In this document: positions 41,458-50,111 of the stretch, in pieces
How positions within the stretch are numbered: the first letter of the stretch is position 1
Layout of the letters: each line of letters begins with the position of its first letter
Origin: Flavobacterium inviolabile
GTDB taxonomy: Bacteria; Bacteroidota; Bacteroidia; Flavobacteriales; Flavobacteriaceae
DNA: 64,000 bases
Assembly: GCF_013389455.1 (NCBI RefSeq)
Contig: NZ_CP058278.1
Location: forward strand, 1,240,001-1,304,000
Direction: 5' to 3'
Program-made: the position numbers and the translations under genes
Notes under the pieces: model-generated
The model's database searches: none
The model's input: only the letters and a program-made list of their open reading frames with translations
What the model was told of the DNA's origin: nothing

Positions 41458-44400
41458 TTATTTCTCTCTGTTGATATAAATCCAACCTGTTTTAGTCTCG
41501 CTGCCTTTTAATTCTATAACATAGAAGTAAGTACCGTCTGGTAGTTCATTTCCGCCATTGGATTGTCCGAACCACTGATTGGTGTAACCCGCTCCGTGTT
41601 TGAAGACTTCTGTTCCATAACGGTTGAAGATGCTTAATTTCTCAACATCAAAAGTAGATAGATCAAATGTGTCATTCAGTCCGTCGCCGTTTGGTGAAAT
41701 ACCTTTAGGGATTATACATGAAGTTGTAACTTCAAAACTACTTTCATCACTACAGATTGTAGCGCCAGAACCTGTCACTGCATAAATGTAGATTGTTTGA
41801 GTTATGGAAACAATGCTTCCGGCAGTTAATTGGCTTCCAGTTGCATTAGGTCCGGTGTAATAAACGTTTCCTGCTGGTAATGCTGGTAATGTAAAGCCTC
41901 CACATTCTACAGTAACATTTGGTAATGTTGCCGCCTGAGGCGCGTTGTAGATCGTGATAGTGAAGCTATTCTCAGCAGTACATCCGGCTGATGTTTGCGT
42001 GTATACATATAATGTAGTTGTAGTATTAATATTGTTGCCAGCTACATACATTGTTCCTGTTCCACCTGTTCCGGTGTAGTAGTTGTTATTAGCAGACAAT
42101 GCTGGTAATACATACGTTCCACAAGCAGAAGTGTTTGCAGGAGCATCAGCGGTTGCAGTTTGTATTGTTACTATGAAGCTGCTTTCGTCTGTACAGAAGT
42201 TTGGAGCTGTACCAGATTTAGCATAAACATAAATAGTCTGCGAAGTTGTTACTGATGAACCAGCTGTTAGCATAGTTCCGGTACCGCCTGTTCCAGTGTA
42301 ATAATTTGCATAAGATGGTAACGGCTGTAATAGGTAGCTGTTACATACTGTTTGATTTGGTATTACCGGAGCTGTGATTGTTGTTGTGATGGTTACATCA
42401 AAACTATCTTCAGCAGTACAACTTGGATTTGTAGCAGACTGTAAGTATACATAAATTGTTTGCGTAGTAGTAATCAGATCACCTGCATTTAGCATTGTTC
42501 CGGTTCCACCAGATCCAGTATAGTAATTACCAATTGTTAAAGCAGGTAATGTATAAGAGTTACATGCAGTAGCATCGTTTGGTGCCGTTACTGTAACGTT
42601 GTCGTTTGTTAATACAGTTTGTACTGTGTTCACACATCCGTTTAAGGTAACTTCTAAAGTATAGGTACCTGCTTGAGAAACGGTTATTTGATTTGATGTT
42701 TCACCAGCAATAACGTTTCCGCCAAGTGACCATACATATGTTGCATCAGCTACATTGTAATTTGTAGGTGTTCCCACAATAGTTACAGGTGTACCACATG
42801 TTGAATATGTTGCAGGCATAGTTGTTGTTGGAGATGGTTTTACAACCAGATTAACAGGAACCACACCAAAACAAGTTGCAGCATTAGCACCTTCCACTCT
42901 AATATAGATAGTTTGTGAAGCACTTGTAAACGGCGTTGTTGAGCTGATTGGCGCAATATTACCGTTAGCATCAGCTAAAGTTGCATGGTAAGATACATTA
43001 TAGGTAAATGAAGTATTTAAACCTGCTAAAACCTGACTTGTTAATGTACTTAAATCAAAATCGGCAATTCCGTCGTTACTCACATCGTCACACACTTTAT
43101 AGTCTGGAGGCGAAGTAGCTGTAACAGAAGGTCCGAAAGTGATGTTAACGCTATCCGTTGGATTGTTTGAACATGATGGTTTTGTAACTACAACAGTATA
43201 TTCTCCGGATTCTGTAACGGTTAATGTCTGACCGGTTGCTCCAGGAATAACAAATCCTCCTTTAGACCATGTATAGGTTGTTGCGTTAACAATACCGGAA
43301 TCTAAAGTGTAAGATGTTGCCCCACAAAGAATCTTATCAGGACCTAAGTCTACCGTACAAACGATATCACAGTTTGTCGATCCTGCTCCTGGTTGTCCCT
43401 GGTTCGTTTGAGCAAATGTAATATTACCGGCACTACCATTAAAGTTCGTGATCATAACCATATAGTATTGTCCTGCAACTGCATTGTTGATACTGAAGTT
43501 TTCAACAGAGGCAGTACTATAACTACAACCTACGTTTGAACCTAAATTTGTACAGGCAGCTGTAGGTGAAGCAAATGGTCCGTAAGCGATAAAGTCAACG
43601 TCAATTCCAGCTCCGGTTGTACTTGTTTGTGAAATCTGGAAGTTTAAGTTACCGGATTGTTGTACTTGTAAGAAGTACCAGGTTGGATTTGGAGTTGTGC
43701 TCAAACAAGCTACGTTTCCTAAGTTCGGTACCCCGATAGATCCTGGGAAAGTAATTGATGGAGACGTGTTGTTTGCACAGAATGCCTGAGCATCGGCACA
43801 AGTAATAACAGTTCCTACACAAAGATTAAATGTAATGTTTTGTGGTCCTGAAGCATTACTGTACACACGGATTTTATAGGTTTGTCCCGGAACTAAGTTG
43901 TTTGCCAAACTGTTGTTTGGATCACTACAATATAATTGTGTTAAGTTTCCGCACTGGTCACCCTGATATACCGTGTGGTATAAGTTTGCAGCGTTTAATC
44001 CTGTCGATGTTGTATTTAATAATGCAATATAGTGCTGTGTATGAGTAGCTGTAAATTCAAACCATACGTCGTCATCCGGCGTACCGCCTGTACAGGTATT
44101 CGGTGTTGTAGAGGCTGTTGCGCCAATAAGCGTTCCCGGAGTGGTTTGTCCGCAAAGAGAGTCTTCATTTACCGGTACGTGAATAGCGTTGGCACATTCG
44201 TCATTCGCAATTAAAGTAGCAAAAGTTCCTTTAATAGACCATGCGCTGATATCACTTGCGCTACAAATAGCTCTTACGTAGAAATCAAACTGAGTACCAG
44301 GTGTTAACGGTCCGTAAGTATATGGCGGAGGTGTGTTAACAATAGTTCCTGTTGCTCCTGGTAGTGGTGCAGGTGAACCGGCAGGAAGTACAATAACTTC

Positions 44401-47082
44401 CCATTGTGTTGCAGTTCCCATTTCTGTCCATCCAAGGTTGGCAGTAGTTTGAGTAATACCTGTAGCCGTTAAGTTTTTAGGCTTAGGACATGTTGGTACT
44501 GGTCCGCAGGTTACTGTAGCGTCCCATCCGGCACGAACAGCACTTCCATCGGAAGTAAACACGAATGTTAAACATGCTCCCGGAGTTGCCGATTCAAAAG
44601 GACCAGGCAAGTTAGCTGTTAAATCACCGGTAAATGTTCCTAATAACGTTCCTGTTGTTCCGTTTCCTTCATAAACTCTTAAGAAGTCGTAATTTGCTTC
44701 AGTATTAAAACTGTTGAATTGTACGGTAACAATATCCGTTGGATTTACTGGGCAAATAACAGTAGTTACGTTTTCACCGTTTGAATAGTCACCACTGGCG
44801 CCTCCTGTATCATAAAAATGATCTCCGGCACAGTAGTTTGGTAATGTTTTTGTCGTTCTTGGTCCTGACCATGTACTCTTATCTGTTGGACTACAAATAG
44901 CTCTTACATAGAAGTCATAGCTTGTAGCCGAACTTAAACCGTTCAGTACATACGGAGATGGAGTATTGGTAATTGCAGTAATAGCCGTTCCCGGAATAGG
45001 GTTTGTGTTTGGAGATGGAGTTCCTGCCGGTACTGCCATAACTTCCCAGCTTGTAGCTGTTCCTGTTTCAACCCATGAAACCTGAGCCGAGTTCATTGTC
45101 GGATTGGTAACATTTACGGTAGTTGGCTTCGGACATGTTGGAGGTGCCGCACAAGTTACGGTAGCATCCCATCCCGGACGAATTCCACTTCCGTCTGAAG
45201 TAAATACAAATGTTAAACAAGCACCCGGAGCCGATTCAAAAGGTCCTGGTAAGTTAGCACCTGTTAAAGCTCCTGAATAGGTTCCTAATAACGTTCCTGC
45301 TGTTCCTGTTCCCTGGTAAACTCTTAGGAAATCATAACCGGATTCCGTGTTGAAATTGTTAAATGTTACGGTAACCATATCTGTAGGGTTAACCGGGCAG
45401 ATCGTTGTCGTTACATTTTCATTGTTAGCATAGTCACCGTTAAGTCCTCCTGTATCGAAGAAATGATCTCCTCCACAATAGTTTGGTAACGTTTTAAAAG
45501 GCTTAGGTCCGGACCATTGACTGAATGATCCGTCAGCACATTTCGCTCTTACATAATATTCGTAATCTGTTCCGGAAGCCAAAGGAGTTCCTGTAACAGT
45601 TGTAGTAGCTGTATAAGCCGGTGTACCGGTAACAGTTGTTCCTGTTCCGGTTGGGATTCCTGCTCCTAATGCCTGAACCACAACCTGCCATTCTGTAGCA
45701 GAAGAAGGGTTTGACCAGCTCAGGTTAGCCTGAGTCATTGTTATTCCTGAAACTGCCAAAGCTCCCGGAGGTGCACAGTTTACCTGTTGGATAACTAAAG
45801 TATATCCTGTAGATACAGGAGTTGAATTTGTTGAAATAACAAAATAGTAAGTTGTACCTGCGGTTACTGCAAAGTTCGTAATGTTACGAACAGTAGTACC
45901 GGAGTTACCCACACCTGCTAAACAGCTTGTTCCGATATTCGCACAGTTGTTGTAAACGAAAATACCCGAATAGGTTGCAGTAGGTGTCATTGAAATATCG
46001 ATGATTCCTGTAGTGGCAGCAGTATAAGCATATACTACATCATTACCGGTCATATAATTTGTAGTTGTACCACAACCTGTAGTACCCTGACTGGTTGTTA
46101 TATGGTTTCCGTAGTTAGCGGTATTGTCCGTAGTAGAGTACGGTAAGCTGTTAATTACAATCGGGGCAGCACAGGTCTGACCTAATGAATTGGTTGTAAA
46201 GTAAAAAGGTCCGGCCCAGTTACTGAATACATCAGTAGGACCTCCTGTACATTTCGAACGCACGCGGTACTGGTAAACAGTTCCAGGCGTTAAATTGATT
46301 GCATTATATGGATTTGTTGTTATTGCTGTTCCTACGCCTGTTAATGGAGAAGCAGAAGGTACTACTTCAATTTCCCAGTTGGTAGAACCACTTGGGTTGG
46401 TCCATGATAAAGTAGCGGTAGAAGTCGTAATCGCGTTTGCAACACCATTAGTAGGATCTAAACATTGTTGAACTAAATTAATATCGTCAATGATAAATCT
46501 GTCACCTCCTACAGCAGCTGTAGGTTGTGTATACACTCTTACAAAAGCAATGTATACCTCCTGATTTGCTGCTACAAGCGGTGTTAAGTTAATCACCTGT
46601 TCAGCATATACTCCTGCATTAGGAGATATTTGAGGCTCTGTTAACTCCACTATTTGTGTAGTAAAGTTCGCAAGAGTTGTTTGTGTTCCTGCAGTAACAA
46701 TTGTAGATACACGGATCTGTAGTTTTGATCCCTGATCTCCGGCACGTCCTTGTTGTGCATAAAAACGTAACTGACCATTAGCCGGAACAGTTACCTTCGG
46801 GGAAATTAACCAATCTTCTTCGGTAACTCCCATCCCAACATTGATCCTTTCTACAGAGGCAGCATATTGTCCTGTGTGAGGAGGAGAAGTGGCTGAATTT
46901 GGCCCGCTGCGGACCCATAAATTTGTATCTGATGGTCCTGTTCCTACGCCATTATGAGTAACTGCCCACGTTCCTGATGCACTTGTTGGTGGAAAAACAC
47001 CTTCAAAGCCTTCAGGAAAAACCTGTGAATAGCCCACAAAACTCAATAATGACATAAAAATTAATAAAGTAATTTTTTTCAT
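41458..47082 (-). CDS. Giant T9SS type B adhesin with anchor-J, Fn3 and CUB domains
   Basis: This 1874-residue surface protein has a signal peptide (about 1-19, VGYSQ) and a choice-of-anchor J/MAM-like domain (about 20-210; FPEGFEG, EEDWLISPK). Several fibronectin III domains (from about 213; repeated WEVMAVP-type strands and YDFYVRAICS) and two CUB-like domains opening YCGGDHFFDTGG and YCAGDHFYDTGG follow. Later parts include pre-peptidase C-terminal-like and Ig/PKD-like modules, and four repeats with YYTGTGGTGTM or similar (nt about 41700-42620). The type B C-terminal sorting domain (KGISPNGDGLNDTFDLS) closes it. It heads an operon with the SprF-like and OmpA-family genes. Ligand unknown. 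Confidence 0.92.
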   Translation of the reverse strand: MKKITLLIFMSLLSFVGYSQVFPEGFEGVFPPTSASGTWAVTHNGVGTGPSDTNLWVRSGPNSATSPPHTGQYAASVERINVGMGVTEEDWLISPKVTVPANGQLRFYAQQGRAGDQGSKLQIRVSTIVTAGTQTTLANFTTQIVELTEPQISPNAGVYAEQVINLTPLVAANQEVYIAFVRVYTQPTAAVGGDRFIIDDINLVQQCLDPTNGVANAITTSTATLSWTNPSGSTNWEIEVVPSASPLTGVGTAITTNPYNAINLTPGTVYQYRVRSKCTGGPTDVFSNWAGPFYFTTNSLGQTCAAPIVINSLPYSTTDNTANYGNHITTSQGTTGCGTTTNYMTGNDVVYAYTAATTGIIDISMTPTATYSGIFVYNNCANIGTSCLAGVGNSGTTVRNITNFAVTAGTTYYFVISTNSTPVSTGYTLVIQQVNCAPPGALAVSGITMTQANLSWSNPSSATEWQVVVQALGAGIPTGTGTTVTGTPAYTATTTVTGTPLASGTDYEYYVRAKCADGSFSQWSGPKPFKTLPNYCGGDHFFDTGGLNGDYANNENVTTTICPVNPTDMVTVTFNNFNTESGYDFLRVYQGTGTAGTLLGTYSGALTGANLPGPFESAPGACLTFVFTSDGSGIRPGWDATVTCAAPPTCPKPTTVNVTNPTMNSAQVSWVETGTATSWEVMAVPAGTPSPNTNPIPGTAITAITNTPSPYVLNGLSSATSYDFYVRAICSPTDKSTWSGPRTTKTLPNYCAGDHFYDTGGASGDYSNGENVTTVICPVNPTDIVTVQFNSFNTEANYDFLRVYEGNGTTGTLLGTFTGDLTANLPGPFESATPGACLTFVFTSDGSAVRAGWDATVTCGPVPTCPKPKNLTATGITQTTANLGWTEMGTATQWEVIVLPAGSPAPLPGATGTIVNTPPPYTYGPLTPGTQFDFYVRAICSASDISAWSIKGTFATLIANDECANAIHVPVNEDSLCGQTTPGTLIGATASTTPNTCTGGTPDDDVWFEFTATHTQHYIALLNTTSTGLNAANLYHTVYQGDQCGNLTQLYCSDPNNSLANNLVPGQTYKIRVYSNASGPQNITFNLCVGTVITCADAQAFCANNTSPSITFPGSIGVPNLGNVACLSTTPNPTWYFLQVQQSGNLNFQISQTSTTGAGIDVDFIAYGPFASPTAACTNLGSNVGCSYSTASVENFSINNAVAGQYYMVMITNFNGSAGNITFAQTNQGQPGAGSTNCDIVCTVDLGPDKILCGATSYTLDSGIVNATTYTWSKGGFVIPGATGQTLTVTESGEYTVVVTKPSCSNNPTDSVNITFGPSVTATSPPDYKVCDDVSNDGIADFDLSTLTSQVLAGLNTSFTYNVSYHATLADANGNIAPISSTTPFTSASQTIYIRVEGANAATCFGVVPVNLVVKPSPTTTMPATYSTCGTPVTIVGTPTNYNVADATYVWSLGGNVIAGETSNQITVSQAGTYTLEVTLNGCVNTVQTVLTNDNVTVTAPNDATACNSYTLPALTIGNYYTGSGGTGTMLNAGDLITTTQTIYVYLQSATNPSCTAEDSFDVTITTTITAPVIPNQTVCNSYLLQPLPSYANYYTGTGGTGTMLTAGSSVTTSQTIYVYAKSGTAPNFCTDESSFIVTIQTATADAPANTSACGTYVLPALSANNNYYTGTGGTGTMYVAGNNINTTTTLYVYTQTSAGCTAENSFTITIYNAPQAATLPNVTVECGGFTLPALPAGNVYYTGPNATGSQLTAGSIVSITQTIYIYAVTGSGATICSDESSFEVTTSCIIPKGISPNGDGLNDTFDLSTFDVEKLSIFNRYGTEVFKHGAGYTNQWFGQSNGGNELPDGTYFYVIELKGSETKTGWIYINREK

Positions 47083-47117
47083 AATTAATTCTATGATTTT
47101 TTGATAAGTTTAATCCC

Positions 47118-47174
47118 CAAATATAAAATAAAATTAGCAATTACTTAACATTGTATGTTAAAATTCACAAAAAA
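47118..47174 (-). promoter_or_regulatory. Promoter region of the adhesin operon at 41.5-47.1 kb
   Basis: The -7 box TATATTTG (minus strand, 47118-47125) lies 36 bases before the ATG. Thirty bases upstream of it is TTTTTTGTGAATTTTAACA (47156-47174). The same 19-mer occurs at the same distance before the other adhesin operon (55897-55915), which suggests an activator site or UP-like element. Confidence 0.55.
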
Positions 47175-47199
47175 AGAGCAACCTGTAGGGTTGCTCTTT
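47169..47199 (-). terminator. Terminator of the second adhesin-SprF-OmpA operon
   Basis: AAAGAGCAACC (47173-47183), loop TGTAG, GGTTGCTCTTT (47189-47199). On the minus strand it is followed by a T-run. It partly overlaps the conserved upstream 19-mer of the next operon. Confidence 0.85.
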
Positions 47200-47224
47200 A
47201 GTTATTGTTAAATTGTTATATTCT

Positions 47225-49096
47225 TTATTTCTTAACAATTAAGAATTCAGATCTTCTGTTTTTCGCATATTCCTCTTCGGTGCAATTTTCGCCACAGTTT
47301 ACTTTCGGCTCGCTTTCACCATATCCTTTACCGGATATTTTGTCTTTCGCGATTCCTTTAGAGATAATGTACTGAACGGTTGATTTTGCTCTTCTGTCGG
47401 ACAGGTTCATGTTGTACTGATCGCTACCTCTGCTATCGGTATGGGATTTCACCATGATCACCATAGCCGGGTTGTTTTTCATTACCTGAACCAGTTTGTC
47501 TAACTCAAAAGCCCCTTGTTGGGTGATGTTGCTCTTGTCGTATTCGAAGTAAATATCATTCAGGATGATCTCGGTTTCGGTTACAATTACATCGATCGGC
47601 TGTAAGTCGGCATTGATATTAACAATACCGCCTCTTGTTTTACTCACCGGGAAGTTATTGCTCTCATAACCGTCTTTGGCTACCTGAAGGGTGTAGGCTT
47701 TGTCACACTCCACATCGTAAGATACTGTTCCGTCTGCCGCCGTTGTTTTGGTAGCGATGATGTTGTTCTTCTCGTCTAAGATCGCTACGCGGGCTCCTGA
47801 TAATTTAGAACCTGTTTTAGCATCTCTCACTAAAGAAACCACTTCCACCCCACATACCGGAGTGGCACTGTAGATGTTGTCTACCCCGCCACGGTTACTG
47901 GATACAAACCCGATGTTTTTAGCGGTATTGAAGCTGAATGCGAAATCGTCTTTTTCAGAGTTTACCGGTTTGCCCACATTGGCAGCCTCGGTTCCTTTGT
48001 TAAGATCGATCACATAAACATCCATGCCTCCGAATCCCTGACGGGCATCGGAAGAGAAATACAATTTGTTCTCATCGGTAATAAACGGGAAACTCTCGTT
48101 TCCTTCGGTATTGATCTTCTTGCCTAAGTTCTCCGGAGTTCCGAAAGAGCCATCGGCATTCACACTTACTTTCCAGATATCCACACCCCCTACAGATCCG
48201 GGCATGTTGGAAGAGAAGTATAATGTTTTGCCATCTTTGCTTAAACTCGGATTGCTGGTCGAGTAGTCTTTGCTGTTAAAAGGCAGCGGCGTTGGTTTGC
48301 TCCATTTTCCATCGGCTTTAACCGATTTGAAAAGTGCCACCTGTCCGAACTTTAACTTCTGAGCCTTGTCTTTTTCAAACAAGCCTTCGTTAAAACTCTC
48401 ACTGGCCAGGTACATGGTGTTTCCGTCTGCACTGATGCTTGCCGGTCCGTCATGGAACTTGGTGTTTACCCCTTCCACAGCTGTTGGCTGGCTGAAAGTA
48501 CCATCGGCGTTGTATACCGCACTGTACAGGTCCAGGTAAGGCTGTTCGTTCCAACCGTAGGTTTTACGGGAGGTATTACGGGCCGAGGCAAAATACAGGG
48601 TATTGTCGTTGCTTAACATGGCTCCGAAATCGGACTTGTCGCTGTTAATATCCAATGATTTGATGTCGAAGGATTTTGCTTTTTCATTCAGCTTAGGCAG
48701 ATAGTTCGGGTTTTGTTTGAAAGCTACCGCACGCTGATCGTTTGGTGCCATATTGGCAAACTTCTGCAGCTGTTTGTTCGCTTCTTCATATTTTCCGTCT
48801 GCTTTAAGCATCTGTGCATAGCGGTAATAGGTCTCGGCATCCTGTTTTTCGGTCAGGGCCTTGGCATACCATTTACTGGCTTCGGCAGCGTTGAATACAT
48901 TGTAGTAGCTATCGGCCAGTTGTTTGTATACATAACCGTCTGCTTTTCCTTTGTCTACCAGTTTGAGGTATTCGCTTGCCGCGTCCACATACTCAAAACG
49001 GTTAAAGAGTCTGTCTGCGTTTTTGGTGTCTTTGTTTTGTGCCGATAGTGTCGAACTGGCGATCACAAAACTTAAAGTGATATATAAATTCTTCAT
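47225..49096 (-). CDS. OmpA-family protein with TPR, PD40 propeller and CNA-B-like domains (copy 2)
   Basis: The 623-residue protein is identical to the copy at 38571-40442, with the same signal peptide, TPR region, PD40 propeller, regulatory domain and OmpA domain. The genes differ by three silent bases, all within the last 100 bases of coding sequence (copy 2 positions 47288, 47300 and 47318). It should anchor the SprF/adhesin export apparatus to peptidoglycan, by analogy with PorE; this is inferred. It is 19 bases after the SprF-like gene and ends in a terminator of different sequence from that of copy 1. Confidence 0.93.
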   Translation of the reverse strand: MKNLYITLSFVIASSTLSAQNKDTKNADRLFNRFEYVDAASEYLKLVDKGKADGYVYKQLADSYYNVFNAAEASKWYAKALTEKQDAETYYRYAQMLKADGKYEEANKQLQKFANMAPNDQRAVAFKQNPNYLPKLNEKAKSFDIKSLDINSDKSDFGAMLSNDNTLYFASARNTSRKTYGWNEQPYLDLYSAVYNADGTFSQPTAVEGVNTKFHDGPASISADGNTMYLASESFNEGLFEKDKAQKLKFGQVALFKSVKADGKWSKPTPLPFNSKDYSTSNPSLSKDGKTLYFSSNMPGSVGGVDIWKVSVNADGSFGTPENLGKKINTEGNESFPFITDENKLYFSSDARQGFGGMDVYVIDLNKGTEAANVGKPVNSEKDDFAFSFNTAKNIGFVSSNRGGVDNIYSATPVCGVEVVSLVRDAKTGSKLSGARVAILDEKNNIIATKTTAADGTVSYDVECDKAYTLQVAKDGYESNNFPVSKTRGGIVNINADLQPIDVIVTETEIILNDIYFEYDKSNITQQGAFELDKLVQVMKNNPAMVIMVKSHTDSRGSDQYNMNLSDRRAKSTVQYIISKGIAKDKISGKGYGESEPKVNCGENCTEEEYAKNRRSEFLIVKK

Positions 49097-49115
49097 GTCT
49101 TAGGTCGCTTTTATA

Positions 49116-50039
49116 TTAGAAATATCTTGGAGATCGGGACACTTTCTTAGAGAAGTTCACATCAAAAAGAAGGATCACTTCGTGAGAAGAAGGTGTGGTT
49201 ACTTTCAGGTCGGATACGATATGGTCGTAAGCATATCCGATTCGAAGTCCCGGAGTGATAGCATAATTAACCATTGCTCCGAAGGAATCATCCAAACGAT
49301 AGGTAGCTCCGATTTCGAATTTATCATAAAACAGGAAGTTGGTAGACACATCCAGGGATACCGGTGCATCGAAAGCCGACTTAACTAAGAAGAACGGTTT
49401 GAATTTCAGGTTTTCGTTCAAATCAAATACATATCCCCCAGTTAAGAAGTAATGTTGTTTGTCGGAACCGAATTTCTTTCCGTCATAATCCAGGTAGGTA
49501 TTGCTTAGCATATTGGGAACCGAAAGGGCCATGTAATACTTATTGGTATAATAGAAGATCCCGCTTCCTACGTTAAAGAAGGTACGGCTGGTGTTTTGAG
49601 CAAATGCCGGGTCATTGGCATCGGGCACGAACCCGTTACCGATCTGGTCGAACAATCCGATCTTATGAAAGGTTGCTCCGGCCTTGATCCCTAAAGCCAG
49701 TTTGTGTTCTCCGCCCAGGTTCAGGGTATAGGAGAAATCGGCATATACGTTGTTTTCTTTTACCGGTCCTATCTTATCGGAGATCACCGAAAGTCCCAAT
49801 CCGACATTCTTACCCACCGGGCTGCTGGCCGCGAAGGTTGCCGTTGAAGGAGCTCCGTCCAGATCTACCCATTGTTTACGGTATAGCAATCCTCCGGAAA
49901 GGCTTTCTTTAGAACCTGCATAAGCAGGGTTGATGACGTTCATATTATACATGTATTGTGTATAATGCGGATCTTGTTGTGCTGAGGCCTCATATAAACC
50001 GATAAAGGCTAAAAAGGCGGTCAAATATATTTTCTTCAT
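49116..50039 (-). CDS. PorP/SprF-family T9SS protein (copy 2)
   Basis: The 307-residue protein is identical to the copy at 40462-41385, and the DNA looks identical too. It is the second gene of the operon headed by the adhesin at 50112-55820 and would act as that cargo's outer-membrane partner. It shares only family-level similarity with the SprF-like protein at 13911-14909. Confidence 0.93.
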   Translation of the reverse strand: MKKIYLTAFLAFIGLYEASAQQDPHYTQYMYNMNVINPAYAGSKESLSGGLLYRKQWVDLDGAPSTATFAASSPVGKNVGLGLSVISDKIGPVKENNVYADFSYTLNLGGEHKLALGIKAGATFHKIGLFDQIGNGFVPDANDPAFAQNTSRTFFNVGSGIFYYTNKYYMALSVPNMLSNTYLDYDGKKFGSDKQHYFLTGGYVFDLNENLKFKPFFLVKSAFDAPVSLDVSTNFLFYDKFEIGATYRLDDSFGAMVNYAITPGLRIGYAYDHIVSDLKVTTPSSHEVILLFDVNFSKKVSRSPRYF

Positions 50040-50056
50040 TGGTGTAATTTTTGTGG

Positions 50057-50097
50057 AATAAAGCGCTGTTCACAATAAGGTGAACAGCTGCTTTATT
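50057..50097 (-). promoter_or_regulatory. Intercistronic hairpin between adhesin and SprF genes (copy 2)
   Basis: Base-for-base copy of the hairpin at 41403-41443: a 17-bp stem with a bulge, 6-base loop and no U-run. Confidence 0.6.
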
Positions 50098-50111
50098 AAA
50101 ATAGTTACTAC

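Larger units (their letters stand above)
38571..41633 (-). repeat. Near-identical duplicated block, copy A (partner at 47225-50287)
   Basis: This block covers the OmpA-family gene, the SprF-like gene, the spacer and the last roughly 180 bases of the adhesin gene. By eye the only differences from the block 8654 bases to the right are at 38634, 38646 and 38664, all silent. From 38665 to 41633 (2969 bases) I found none. Similarity stops abruptly at the OmpA stop codon on one side and falls sharply at 41634 on the other. Confidence 0.9.

Noticed and set aside
44032..44214. Small plus-strand frames within the adhesins
   Set aside because: They are shadows of the giant minus-strand genes with no coding motifs.
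38521..50111. Insertion sequence or transposon as cause of the duplicated block
   Set aside because: No transposase, terminal inverted repeats or target-site duplication is visible at the block edges; borders coincide with gene ends.
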